A stretch of DNA of 64,000 bases from Methylococcus sp. EFPC2 (GTDB taxonomy: Bacteria > Pseudomonadota > Gammaproteobacteria > Methylococcales > Methylococcaceae), in NCBI RefSeq assembly GCF_016925495.1, contig NZ_CP070491.1, positions 992,001 to 1,056,000 of the forward strand. Direction: 5' to 3'. A program made the position numbers and the translations under genes. Under the pieces are notes generated by a model. That model saw only the letters and a program-made list of their open reading frames with translations. It had not been told where the DNA came from and did no database searches. Shown here piece by piece: positions 15,791 through 25,423 of the stretch. Numbering within the stretch: position 1 is the stretch's first letter; each line of letters begins with the position of its first letter.

Positions 15791-18700
15791 ATGCTTGAGC
15801 GCCTCCTTGGGTTTTCCATCCGCCACCGCGTGATGATGGCACTGGCCACCCTGGCGCTGGCCGTGGTGGGCGGCTATTCGCTCACCCGGCTGCCCATCGA
15901 CGCGGTGCCCGACATCACCAACCAGCAGGTGCAAATCAACACCCTGTCCCCGGGCCTTTCGCCCACAGACATCGAAAAGCAGGTCACCTTTCCCATCGAG
16001 ACCGCCCTGGCCGGTATCCGGGGCCTCGATTACACCCGCTCGCTGTCGCGCAATGGCTTTTCCCAAGTGACGGCGGTGTTCCACGACGAGGTGGATATTT
16101 ACTTCGCCCGCCAACAGGTGAATGAGCGCCTGCTCGAAGCGCGTGAGAGTCTGCCGCCCGGCGCCGAACTCAAGATGGGACCCATCGCCACCGGACTCGG
16201 CGAGATCTCCATGTGGACGGTGGAATACATGCATCCAAATGGCCGGGACACGGAAACGACAGACGGCGCACCGGGCTGGCAGCGCGACGGAAGCTATCTC
16301 ACGTCCGAAGGCCAGTTGCTTCGTCACTCCTTCGAGCAGGCCGCGTACTTGCGCACCGTCCAGGACTGGATCGTCCGTCCCCAGGTCAAGAACGTGGCGG
16401 GCGTGGCCGGGGTGGACGTTATCGGCGGCTACGTCAAGCAATACCACGTACAGCCCGATCCCGCCAAACTACTGGCCTACGGTTTGACGTTCCAAGACCT
16501 GATCACCGCCTTGGAACGCAATAACGCCAGTGTCGGCGCCGGTTACATCGAAACCCAAGGGGAGTCGCTTCAGGTTCGTTCCGACGGCCGAATTGCCAAC
16601 GTCGACCAGATCGCCGACATCGTCGTCGCAACGCGCGACGGAACCCCCATCCATGTTCACGATGTGGCGGAAGTGGGTATCGGCAAGGAATTGCGGACCG
16701 GCGCGGCCTCCGAAAACGGCGAGGAGGTCGTCGTGGGCACCGCGATCATGCGCATCGGCGAGAACAGCCGCGCAGTCGCGGCAGCCGTGGACGAAAAACT
16801 GAAAGCCATCGGCAAGGCCTTACCGCCGGACGTGCGCATCAAGCCCGTGCTGAACCGCACCCTGCTGGTGGATGCCACCATCAAGACGGTAGGCGCCAAC
16901 CTGATGGAAGGGGCGGCCCTGGTGATCGCCGTGCTGTTCTGGATTCTCGGCAATCTGCGCGCCGCCTTGATTACCGCGCTGGTGATTCCGCTGGCCTTGC
17001 TGATGACGGCGACCGGCATGGTTCGTGGCGGCCTCAGCGGCAACCTGATGAGCCTCGGCGCCCTGGACTTCGGCCTGATCGTCGACGGCGCCGTGATTAT
17101 CGTGGAGAACTGCCTGCGCCACCTGGCGGAACGCCAGCATGCGCTGGGACGCCGCCTGACGCTCGACGAGCGGCTCAAGGAGGTCGCCCTGTCCGCCAAG
17201 CAGGTCATCCAGCCGTCCGTGTTTGGTCAGGCGATCATCATCACCGTCTACGTGCCGATCCTGAGCCTGACCGGAATCGAGGGCAAGATGTTCCACCCCA
17301 TGGCGGCGACCGTGATCCTGGCACTGCTTTCGGCCTTCGTGCTATCGCTGACCTTCGTGCCGGCCATGGTGGCCCTGGTGTTCCGGGGCGACGTGGAGGA
17401 AAAGGACAACCGTTTCATGCACGCCGTCAAGACCGCTTACACGCCTCTGTTGGTCGCTGGCCTGCGATCTCCCGTGCGGGTCGTGGCGGTGGCGACGCTC
17501 GTCTTCGTCGGAGCGCTCGGGCTGTTCACGCGCCTGGGCCAGGAATTCATGCCGACCCTGGACGAAAAGAACATCCTAGCTCAGGCTCTGCGCATTCCCA
17601 GTACCGGCCTAACTCAATCGATGGGGATGCAGGCTCAGGTGGAAAAAACCCTTGCCCGATTTCCGGAGGTCGCTTACGTCTTCGGTAAGACAGGTACCGC
17701 GGAACTGGCCACCGATCCCATGCCGCCCAACGCCTCCGATACGTTTGTGATGCTCAAACCACATGAACAATGGCCGGAGCCGGACAAACCGAAGGCGGAA
17801 TTGGTCGAGCAGATGGAACAGGCGCTGGAACAACTGCCCGGGAATCAATACGAGTTCACCCAGCCGATCCAGATGCGCTTCAACGAATTGATCGCCGGCG
17901 TGCGCAGCGACGTGGCGGTCAAACTCTTTGGCGACGACTTTAACGTCATGCAGCCCTTGGCCCAGCGCATCGGTCGGCTGTTGCAGGATGTGCCCGGCGC
18001 GGCCGACGTCAAAGTGGAGCAAACCAGCGGCTTGCCGATGCTGAACGTGATCGTCGACCGAGCCGCCATCGCCCGCTACGGCCTCAACATCACCGACGTG
18101 CAGGACGTCCTCGCCGTCGCCGTGGGCGGGCGGAACGCCGGCCTGGTGTTCGAGGGCGACCGCCGCTATGCCTTGGTGGTCCGTCTGCCGGAAACCCTGC
18201 GCGGCGATGTGGCGGCGCTCCGGCAACTGCCCATCCCGCTGCCGCAGAGTGCCGCTGCCAGTCAAGGCCAGCCTAACTATCTTCCGCTCGGCGAAGTCGC
18301 CCGGATCGAGATCGCCGAAGGCCCCAATCAGGTGAGCCGGGAAAACGGCAAGCGGCGCATCGTGGTTCAGGCCAATGTCCGGGGACGCGATCTCGGCTCG
18401 TTCGTCACCGAGGCGGAACAGCGTCTCGACGTGGAACTCAAGTTGCCCGCCGGCTACTGGCTGGATTGGGGCGGTCAGTTCGAGAACCTGGTCAAGGCCA
18501 AGGCGCGGCTGCTGGTCGTGGTGCCGGTGTGCTTCTTTCTGATCTTCCTGCTGTTGTTCAGCGCCTTCAACTCGGTCAAGCAGGCCCTCCTGATCTTCAG
18601 CGGAGTGCCGTTTGCGCTGATCGGCGGCGTGTTGGCCCTGTGGCTGCGGGGGATACCCTTCTCGATCACGGCGGCGGTGGGCTTCATCGCCCTCTCGGGG

Positions 18701-19024
18701 GTCGCCGTGCTCAACGGCCTGGTCATGGTGAGTTTCATCGACCAATTGCGAAAAGAGGGGCTGCCGCTGGAACAGGCGATTATGCAGGGCGCCATCACCC
18801 GGCTGCGCCCGGTCCTCATGACCGCGCTGGTCGCTTCCCTGGGCTTCGTGCCCATGGCACTGGCCACCGGCACCGGGGCGGAAGTGCAGAAGCCGTTGGC
18901 GACGGTGGTCATCGGCGGGCTGATTTCCAGCACGGTGCTCACGCTGCTGGTACTGCCAGTGATCTATCGGCTGACCCAAAGGGAGGAGGACGCCAATACC
19001 GTGACAACAGGAGGCGAACCATGA
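15791..19024 (+). CDS. czcA: Heavy-metal efflux RND transporter (CzcA)
   Basis: The product has 1077 residues, normal for HME-RND pumps. TM4 carries [15 protein letters not shown] near residue 426, the pattern expected of divalent (Co/Zn/Cd type) exporters and unlike the AMIDAAIVMIEN of the CusA at 54199-57351. The large periplasmic loops and the second membrane half (about 885-1060) are complete. ATG at 15791 begins the conserved [13 protein letters not shown]. Proton-driven export of divalent metals from the periplasm is the expected role. The stop overlaps the next gene by ATGA. Confidence 0.9.
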   Translation: MLERLLGFSIRHRVMMALATLALAVVGGYSLTRLPIDAVPDITNQQVQINTLSPGLSPTDIEKQVTFPIETALAGIRGLDYTRSLSRNGFSQVTAVFHDEVDIYFARQQVNERLLEARESLPPGAELKMGPIATGLGEISMWTVEYMHPNGRDTETTDGAPGWQRDGSYLTSEGQLLRHSFEQAAYLRTVQDWIVRPQVKNVAGVAGVDVIGGYVKQYHVQPDPAKLLAYGLTFQDLITALERNNASVGAGYIETQGESLQVRSDGRIANVDQIADIVVATRDGTPIHVHDVAEVGIGKELRTGAASENGEEVVVGTAIMRIGENSRAVAAAVDEKLKAIGKALPPDVRIKPVLNRTLLVDATIKTVGANLMEGAALVIAVLFWILGNLRAALITALVIPLALLMTATGMVRGGLSGNLMSLGALDFGLIVDGAVIIVENCLRHLAERQHALGRRLTLDERLKEVALSAKQVIQPSVFGQAIIITVYVPILSLTGIEGKMFHPMAATVILALLSAFVLSLTFVPAMVALVFRGDVEEKDNRFMHAVKTAYTPLLVAGLRSPVRVVAVATLVFVGALGLFTRLGQEFMPTLDEKNILAQALRIPSTGLTQSMGMQAQVEKTLARFPEVAYVFGKTGTAELATDPMPPNASDTFVMLKPHEQWPEPDKPKAELVEQMEQALEQLPGNQYEFTQPIQMRFNELIAGVRSDVAVKLFGDDFNVMQPLAQRIGRLLQDVPGAADVKVEQTSGLPMLNVIVDRAAIARYGLNITDVQDVLAVAVGGRNAGLVFEGDRRYALVVRLPETLRGDVAALRQLPIPLPQSAAASQGQPNYLPLGEVARIEIAEGPNQVSRENGKRRIVVQANVRGRDLGSFVTEAEQRLDVELKLPAGYWLDWGGQFENLVKAKARLLVVVPVCFFLIFLLLFSAFNSVKQALLIFSGVPFALIGGVLALWLRGIPFSITAAVGFIALSGVAVLNGLVMVSFIDQLRKEGLPLEQAIMQGAITRLRPVLMTALVASLGFVPMALATGTGAEVQKPLATVVIGGLISSTVLTLLVLPVIYRLTQREEDANTVTTGGEP

Positions 19025-19365
19025 TTACACCAGCGGTACTGTCGATACTGTACTTCCTCTTGGCCGGTCTCATGGAAATTGGGGGCGGCTATCTTGTTTG
19101 GCTCTGGCTGCGTGACCGGTACCCGTGGTGGGTAGGCTTGCTAGGGGCAGTGGTACTCATCGGTTATGGCATCGTGCCTACCTTTCAGCCGGCCCACTTT
19201 GGACGCGTCTATGCCGCCTATGGCGGCGTGTTCGTGTTCATGTCCCTGCTGTGGGGCTGGTGGATCGACGGGAAGACCCCAGACAGATGGGATGTGCTCG
19301 GCGCAGCCCTGTGCGTTGCTGGCGTGATGGTCATTATGTACACGCCGCGCGGGAACATCCCCTAA
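19021..19365 (+). CDS. YnfA/UPF0060-family membrane protein
   Basis: The product has 114 residues and four predicted membrane segments. The family landmarks are [19 protein letters not shown], an AAYGGVFVF block, and [13 protein letters not shown] near the end. Its start overlaps the czcA stop, so it belongs to the czc operon. YnfA proteins are small SMR-like membrane proteins that often travel with metal resistance genes; the substrate is not known. Confidence 0.85.
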   Translation: MITPAVLSILYFLLAGLMEIGGGYLVWLWLRDRYPWWVGLLGAVVLIGYGIVPTFQPAHFGRVYAAYGGVFVFMSLLWGWWIDGKTPDRWDVLGAALCVAGVMVIMYTPRGNIP

Positions 19366-19401
19366 GGGAGCCCATTAAGCCAATCGTAGGAGATCGTCAA
19401 C

Positions 19402-21585
19402 ATGCAATTCAGAATCCATGGCATGGACTGCACCGATGAAGTCGCCGTGCTCAAGCGGGAACTGGGACCGTTGGTGGGTGGTGAAGACCGCCTCGCGTTC
19501 AATCTGCTGGAGGGCACCATGAGCGTGGGCGGCGACGCAAGCCCCGTCTCGGCCGACGCCATTCTCCGGGCTGTCGCCCGCACCGGTATGCGGGCAAAGC
19601 TTTTGTCCGAACCGAAACTCTCCTCCGACGAGTCTTTCTGGAAACGTCACGGCCGAACCGTCCTGACCGCCGTCAGCGGCTTGCTGACGCTGGCCGGCTT
19701 TCTCACCCACGCTATCCTGGCTGGGGGAGTCACCGACGCGCTGGGGTCCGAAGGAGTCGGCTTGGTGCATGACGTACCGCCGGTGGCCAAGTCGTTGTAC
19801 GCCTTGGGTGCGCTTGCGGGCGCCTGGTACATCCTGCCGAAAGCCGGGTTCGCCTTGAAGCGTCTTTCGCCCGATATGAACCTGCTGATGACGGTGGCCG
19901 TCATCGGAGCGATGGGCATCCAGGAATGGTTCGAAGCGTCCACGGTGGCGTTCCTGTTCGCGCTGTCCCATCTGCTGGAATCCTGGAGCGTCGGACGCGC
20001 CCGCCGCGCCATCGCCGCCTTGATGGGGCTGGCACAGCCCATCGCCCGGCTGAAGCGGGAGGATGGCCGCGAGGTCGAGGTAGCGCCGGAAAGCGTGCCG
20101 GTGGGTGCGCTATTCGTGGTGAAACCCGGCGAACGGATTCCCTTGGATGGGACGGTCAGGGCAGGTGTCAGCGGAGTCAACCAGGCGCCCATCACCGGGG
20201 AGAGCGTACCGGTCGAGAAGCAAGCCGGCAGTGAGGTGTTCGCGGGTACGGTCAACGGCAACGGCGCCTTGGAAATCGAATGCACCAAGCCCGCCGGAGA
20301 CACCACCCTGGCCCACATCATCCGCCTGGTGGGGGAAGCCCAAAGCAAGCGGGCGCCGTCGGAACAGTGGGTGGAACGGTTCGCCCGCATCTACACCCCT
20401 TCCGTCATGGGCCTGGCCGTCGCGGTGTTGCTGATTCCGCCACTCCTTTTGGGCGAACCGTGGATGGAATGGCTCTACCGCGCCTTGGTCCTGCTGGTCA
20501 TCGCCTGCCCCTGTGCCCTGGTGATCTCCACGCCGGTCAGTATCGTAGCGGCGCTAGCCGCTTCGGCCCGCAACGGTGTGCTGATCAAGGGCGGACTGTA
20601 CATCGAGGCGCCGGCGCACTTGAAAGCGATTGCCTTCGACAAGACCGGCACGTTGACGGAAGGCCGAATGAAAGTCGTGGATGTGGTTCCCTTGGGCGGC
20701 CATGATGAAGCGGAGCTGCTGGAACGGGTCGCTGCGTTAGAGATGCGCAGCGATCATCCTCTTGCCCGCGCGATCCTGGGTTATGCGGAGGAACGCGGGA
20801 TGACGATCCGCCCCGCCGAAGAGGTGCAAATCCTTCAGGGCAAGGGCGCCATCGGGCAATTCAATGGCAAGACCTATTGGGTCGGTTCCCACCGTTACTT
20901 GGAGGAACGAGGGCAGGAGATCGAGGAAACCCATCGGCAATTGGAGAGCTTGTCGCAGGCCGGAAGAACGGTGGTTGTGGTGGGCAATGAAACCCACGTC
21001 TGCGGCCTCATCGCCCTGGCCGACGCAGTCCGCCCCGAAGCCGTCGAAACGATCCGGGCGTTGCGCGAAGCCGGCATCGAGCATCTCATCATGCTCACCG
21101 GCGACAACGCAGGGACAGCGCAGCGGATCGCCCGCGAGACGGGTGTGGACGAGGTTCGCGCCGAACTGCTGCCGGCGGACAAGGTGGCGGCCGTGGAGAC
21201 GCTGGTTTCCCGGTATGGTCAGGTGGCCATGGTGGGCGACGGCGTGAACGACGCCCCGGCCATGGCGCGGGCCAGCTTAGGTGTTGCCATGGGCGCGGTA
21301 GGCAGCGATGCCGCCATCGAGACCGCCGACATCGCCCTGATGTCCGACGACCTCGCCAAGCTGCCCTGGCTGATCCGCCACTCCCGGCGCACCCTCGCCG
21401 TCATCCGTCAGAACATCGGTTTCTCGCTGGCAGTCAAGGCACTTTTCGTGACGCTGACTTTCCTGGGCTCGGCCACCTTGTGGGCAGCCATCGCCGCAGA
21501 CATGGGTACTTCCCTGCTGGTGATCTTCAATGGACTGCGGCTATTGCAAATTGGAAGGTCATATGGCGTCAAGGACATCAAATGA
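19402..21585 (+). CDS. cadA: CadA/ZntA-type P1B ATPase
   Basis: The product has 727 residues. Residues 1-75 are a heavy-metal-associated domain with the single-Cys variant GMDCTDEV in place of GMxCxxC. CPCALVIS near residue 368 gives the CPC transport site, DKTGTLTEG near 413 the phosphorylation site, SDHPLA the HP element, and GDGVNDAPA near 613 the hinge. This matches Zn/Cd/Pb exporters. It lies 36 bp after the YnfA-like gene, probably in the same transcript as czcCBA. The symbol rests on family type only. Confidence 0.88.
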   Translation: MQFRIHGMDCTDEVAVLKRELGPLVGGEDRLAFNLLEGTMSVGGDASPVSADAILRAVARTGMRAKLLSEPKLSSDESFWKRHGRTVLTAVSGLLTLAGFLTHAILAGGVTDALGSEGVGLVHDVPPVAKSLYALGALAGAWYILPKAGFALKRLSPDMNLLMTVAVIGAMGIQEWFEASTVAFLFALSHLLESWSVGRARRAIAALMGLAQPIARLKREDGREVEVAPESVPVGALFVVKPGERIPLDGTVRAGVSGVNQAPITGESVPVEKQAGSEVFAGTVNGNGALEIECTKPAGDTTLAHIIRLVGEAQSKRAPSEQWVERFARIYTPSVMGLAVAVLLIPPLLLGEPWMEWLYRALVLLVIACPCALVISTPVSIVAALAASARNGVLIKGGLYIEAPAHLKAIAFDKTGTLTEGRMKVVDVVPLGGHDEAELLERVAALEMRSDHPLARAILGYAEERGMTIRPAEEVQILQGKGAIGQFNGKTYWVGSHRYLEERGQEIEETHRQLESLSQAGRTVVVVGNETHVCGLIALADAVRPEAVETIRALREAGIEHLIMLTGDNAGTAQRIARETGVDEVRAELLPADKVAAVETLVSRYGQVAMVGDGVNDAPAMARASLGVAMGAVGSDAAIETADIALMSDDLAKLPWLIRHSRRTLAVIRQNIGFSLAVKALFVTLTFLGSATLWAAIAADMGTSLLVIFNGLRLLQIGRSYGVKDIK

Positions 21586-21710
21586 TTGGCGACGCGGAAA
21601 TATTAGCGACTCTGAGTCAACGGCGCCGGAAGTTGCTGACGCCAGGGCGGAACCATTTGGGTGGCCATGGCGTCTTATTTTTATACTTTTCCGTACGATG
21701 GAGATCGACG

Positions 21711-22259
21711 ATGAATGCGATTCGGCTTTTCATTGCCCTGACGCTCGCCCTGCCCGTTGCTGCCTTTTCCGACACTTGGACCGGCAGGGTAATCTCGATC
21801 CAATCCGGTGATCGTCTGACCGTTCGGCACGACCATCAAAAGGTCAGAATTCACCTGACGGGAATAGAAGCGCCGCAGGCGCACCAACGTGGGTTCAGAA
21901 AATCGCGCGCCCAGCTGGCCAAACTCTGCCTAAACCGCCGCGTCCAGGTCTCCATCGACAATCCCGGCACCGGTTTCAGTGACGGCTGGGTGGCCTGTCA
22001 CTTGAGGCATGGATTTTATGCCGATGCGGCGATTCACCAGGTTGACTTGGGATGGGCATGGATGCAGCCTAACGCGACCGATCCCGCCTTGGTCGGCACT
22101 CAAAATAACGCCCAAAGCCACTGTGACGGGTTTTGGGGCGAACCCTTTTCCCATTGCACCCGTGCACCCAGCTCCACACCTCCACCATGGGACGACTGCA
22201 CCCATCCCCACACCGCCACATGTCACGATGACCATGATTCTGACGACCATCATTTTTAG
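21711..22259 (+). CDS. Secreted SNase-fold protein, active site degenerate
   Basis: The product has 182 residues: a signal peptide (ends VAAFS), a staphylococcal-nuclease-like domain, and a His/Asp/Cys-rich tail (HPHTATCHDDHDSDDHHF). Against staphylococcal nuclease, Arg35 is kept (RIHLTGIEAPQ), but Glu43 is Gln, Asp40 is Glu, and the position of Arg87 is Asp (GFSDGW). Nuclease activity is therefore unlikely. The tail suggests metal binding. ATG at 21711 starts the signal peptide; there is no strong SD (GGAG 12 nt upstream). It is the last gene of the metal island before the transposon end. Confidence 0.7.
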   Translation: MNAIRLFIALTLALPVAAFSDTWTGRVISIQSGDRLTVRHDHQKVRIHLTGIEAPQAHQRGFRKSRAQLAKLCLNRRVQVSIDNPGTGFSDGWVACHLRHGFYADAAIHQVDLGWAWMQPNATDPALVGTQNNAQSHCDGFWGEPFSHCTRAPSSTPPPWDDCTHPHTATCHDDHDSDDHHF

Positions 22260-22277
22260 GCCATAAGTGTAATGACC

Positions 22278-22322
22278 GGCAATTAGGCCAGAAGGCCCAA
22301 ACGTGCGATAAAGCACGCTAAG
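22278..22322 (+). repeat. Candidate terminal inverted repeat of a Tn3-family element
   Basis: The stretch ends in CACGCTAAG, the typical inner end of Tn3-family terminal repeats (ACGNTAAG). The outer boundary is uncertain because the usual GGGG is not obvious. The other end is not present, as expected if the right half of the transposon was deleted. It also contains the small hairpin CGTGC-gataaa-GCACG. Confidence 0.4.
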
Positions 22323-22392
22323 GAACCGCTTTTTCCCTAATTGAATGCTGACCAGTGGTTAATAAGCCCGATTTCCGGCAATTCACCGGTTT

Positions 22393-22506
22393 ATTGCGTG
22401 CAATTATTACGTCCAACTGTAATTGGCTGGAATATCGAGATTTCTTCTGGCAAATTGTACGCAACAAACGAGGGGGCTAACGCGGGGGATCACATTGCGT
22501 GCAATT
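22393..22506. repeat. Candidate resolution/recombination site with repeated motif
   Basis: ATTGCGTGCAATT occurs at 22393-22405 and again at 22494-22506, and a variant in inverted orientation (AATTGTACGCAAC) lies between at about 22453-22465. The second copy overlaps the recombinase start codon. This spacing upstream of a tyrosine recombinase resembles the internal resolution site bound by TnpI in Tn4430. The rest of 22260-22498 holds no gene. Confidence 0.5.
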
Positions 22507-23403
22507 CGCCACATCCGACGATCCAGACTGGCTGTCTAGCTTCGTCGACAGTCTCCGACGGGAAGACCTCTCCGACGCGACCGTGCGTGGGTATCGCTAC
22601 GATCTTCGGCACTTTCTGGCTTGGCATAAAACGATCCAAGGTCACCCCGCCAGGGTCGAGTGGCTGAATGAGTTCGATCTGATCGCTTATCGCCAAGCCA
22701 TGGTCGCAGCCGGTCACGCCCGACTACGGTAAACCGGCGGCTTGATGCGCTCCGCCGCCTGTGCCGATGGGCGCAAGGGACAGGGACGATAGCCACCAAT
22801 ATTGCCCACGATCTTCGGCGCATCCGGCTGCCGCGCCATCCTCAACCCAACGGCCTTCTCGACGCCGAGGCCCATGCGATGCTGCGGGCCGCCGGTGCCT
22901 CGACCCACGGCCTTGCCCGCCGCAATTACGCGCTCGTCCAGCTCATGCTTCAGACCGGGTTCAGGGTCGGCGAGGTGGCCGCCCTCCGCATAGCCGATGT
23001 CACCCTGCATGACCGCTCTGGCGGCGTTCATGTCCGTCACGGCAAGGGGCTCAAGCACCGGGAGGTGCCGCTCAATGCGACGGCACGACGCGCCTTGAAA
23101 CAATACCTCGCCGAGCATCCCGGCGCCGGGGCGGGCGAGCCGCTGTTTCTCAGTCGCCGTGATTCCGCACTGCCGGTTCGCTCCATCCAGGCCGTGATCT
23201 CCGGCATCGCCCGACGTGCCCGACTTTTCCGCATTCCGGTCTCTGCCCACACGCCGCGCCACACTTTTGCGCTGGCCTATCTGCGCGACAATCCAGGCAA
23301 GCTGGTCGAGCTCGCGAGTCTCCTGGGTCACGATTCGCTCGACACCACCGCGATCTACACGCGAGCGTCCCGAGACGACCTCGCAGCTGACTTGGAGCGC
23401 TAG
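22499..23403 (+). pseudogene. Frameshifted tyrosine recombinase (TnpI-like)
   Basis: The 5' part encodes a SAM-like core-binding domain (SSFVDSLRREDLSDATVRGY). One base appears to be missing just after 22722; shifting frame there continues as TTVNRRLDALRRLCRWAQ through the catalytic domain. The catalytic residues are all present: Arg in TGFRVGEV, Lys in GKGLKHREV, H-x-x-R in HTPRHTFA, His in LLGHDSLD, and Tyr in AIYTR. The start is GTG at 22499. It lies 7 bp before tnpA, as in Tn4430-like transposons that use a tyrosine recombinase as resolvase. Unless the frameshift is a sequencing error, it is inactive. Confidence 0.8.
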
Positions 23404-23410
23404 CATCTCA

Positions 23411-24795
23411 ATGTCGACGGATGACGATCGCCAGCAAACGGTCCGGCGGCGGCGACTAGCCCTTCCGGCCGAGCCCAGCGAGGATGAGCTCGCCCGGAAC
23501 TGGAGCCTGGCATCGGCCGATTTGGTCGAGACCAGCCACTGCCGCGGCGACGACCAGCGGCGCCGGTACGCCCTACGGCTCTGCATGTTGCGCACTTACG
23601 GCCGGTTTCTGGACGATTACCGGCAGGCGCCGCTCCGGATCGTCAATCATCTATCGCGCCAGCTCCAACTGGCTCCCGTGCTGGTCCTCGATCACCCCGA
23701 TCGCGCACAAACCGAGCGGGAGCAGGCGTTGCGTATTCGGCGCTATCTCGGGCTCCAAAGCTTTGACGAAGATGCCGAGGCCCGTCTCAGGGACTGGCTG
23801 CGCGAAGGTGTACTCGATGGGCGCAACGTAGCGGAGCTGCTGGCCCGCGTGGAAGACCGCTTGCGAGATTGGCAGATTGTCCTCCCGGCGCCGAGCACAC
23901 TTGATCGGATCGTCACCTCCGAAGCGGCCCGGGCCACGACCGCCCTGTTCGATACGGTTGCTAACCAGTTGCCTGATGGCCTGCGCGCGGCGATCGATCT
24001 CCTGATCGAAGTGCCGAAAGGCGACGCGCGTTCCAGCCTGTTCCGCCTCAAGGACTACCCAAAGAATGCCAAGGCCAGCACGATCAAGGGTGACATCGTG
24101 CGGCTTCACCTGATCGAGGAACTGCTGGCCGACGGTAACGATCTCGCCGAGATCGATCCCAAGATCATCCGTCAGTTTGGCCAACTCGGCCGCCGCTATG
24201 ACGCCGGCGATCTGCGCCGCTTTGCCAAGCCGAAGCGCGATGCGCTCGTCGGCTGTTACCTCATCGAGGCGCGCAAGACCCTGCTCGACCAATTGGTCGA
24301 GATGAATGACCAGTTCCTGACCGGTATGAACCGCCGCGCCCAAAACGCAGTCAAGGCCAAGGAGCGCGTGCTGCGCCGGCGGGCCCGCAGCGGCCTGGAC
24401 CGACTGCTCGGCGCCGTCGATGCGTTGGCTGAGGCAGATGGCGAGCAGACGGTCCAACCGGATGATCCGCAAGGTTTCGTTCCTGCCGCCTGGCGTCTCT
24501 ATCTCGTCAAGAACGGCAAGGTCGACCGTCACATCTGGGAGATTGCTCTCGCCTTCGCGATCCGGGATACGCTCCGAGCCGGCAATTTGTTTCTGGCCCA
24601 AAGCCGCGAACATGCGTCGTTCTGGAACCTCGTCTACGACGAACGGCGCGGGCAGGCGACTCGCAACCAAGCGTATAGCCGGCTCGATCTGCTCGCCGAG
24701 CCGCAGGCCTTTCTCGGCGAGATCGTCGCCGCACTCGAACGGGCCGCCCGCACTGCCGCGCGCGGCCTGTCCACCAACCGGTTTGCCGCGGTTCA
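23411..24795 (+). pseudogene. tnpA: Truncated Tn3-family transposase (TnpA, 5' half)
   Basis: From ATG 23411 about 460 codons read as the N-terminal half of a Tn3-family transposase: the DUF4158-type region (RRRRLALPAEPSEDELAR, then QLQLAPVLVLDHPDRAQTE) and the following helical part (up to ARGLSTNRFAAV). The catalytic DDE half, about 500 residues, is missing. At about 24793-24796 the sequence switches to an encapsulin shell gene in another frame, with no remaining terminal repeat. This is a deletion or recombination junction and not a normal transposon boundary. Confidence 0.85.
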
Positions 24796-25356
24796 GAGGA
24801 GCGGCAGCAAGCCAAACTCCTCTATAACCATGACTACGGCATGCTCAACAACATCGTGCCGGGGCAGCGGATCTCGACGCTTACCGGCGCACCCACCCCC
24901 GACGATCTGGATGAGCTGATTTCGCTAGTCTGGAAAGAGCCGGCATTCTTTCTCGCCCATACCACGGCCATTGCCGCTTTCGGGCGGGAAGCCACCCGCC
25001 GCGGCGTGCCGCCCCCCACCATCACCCTGTTCGGTTCTCCGTTCCTCACCTGGCGCGGCCTGCCGCTGGTTCCGAACAACAAATTGAAGATCGAGAACGG
25101 CAAGACCCAGATCCTGCTCCTGGGCACCGGCGAGAGCCGCCGCGGTGTGGTGGGCCTCTATCAGCCGCCGGGCTTGCCGGGCGAGCAGGGCTTCGGCCTG
25201 GCCGTGAAGTTCATGGGCATCAACCGCAAGGCCATCGCCTCGTACCTGATCTCCCTGTATTGCTCGCTGGCGATCCGGACTGACGATGCCATTGCGGTGC
25301 TCGAGAATGTCGAGGTAGGTAAGTACCATGACTACAAACACGAATATCGGAAATAA
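24796..25356 (+). pseudogene. Family 2A encapsulin shell protein, 3' half only
   Basis: From the junction the frame reads EERQQAKLLYNHDYGMLNN, TPDDLDELISLVWKEPAFF, AHTTAIAAFGREATRRG, TWRGLPLVP, and GINRKAIASYLISLYCSLA, ending VGKYHDYKHEYRK. These are landmarks of the HK97-fold shell protein of family 2A encapsulins (SrpI-like). About 187 codons remain of roughly 300; the N-terminal arm and half the E-loop/P-domain are gone. An internal ATG at 24841 gives a 171-residue product, which could not form a normal shell. The next gene is the typical cargo of this family, a cysteine desulfurase, which supports the call. Confidence 0.85.
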
Positions 25357-25423
25357 TGCCGGCCCTGCGCCGGCCCCCCAGACGACTTCTACGTCCGGTG
25401 TCAAAGGGCAGGAAGGAGCGAGT

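Noticed and set aside
15746-18979. Long minus-strand frames opposite czcA
   Set aside because: Shadow frames of a confirmed RND pump gene; no SD or domain.
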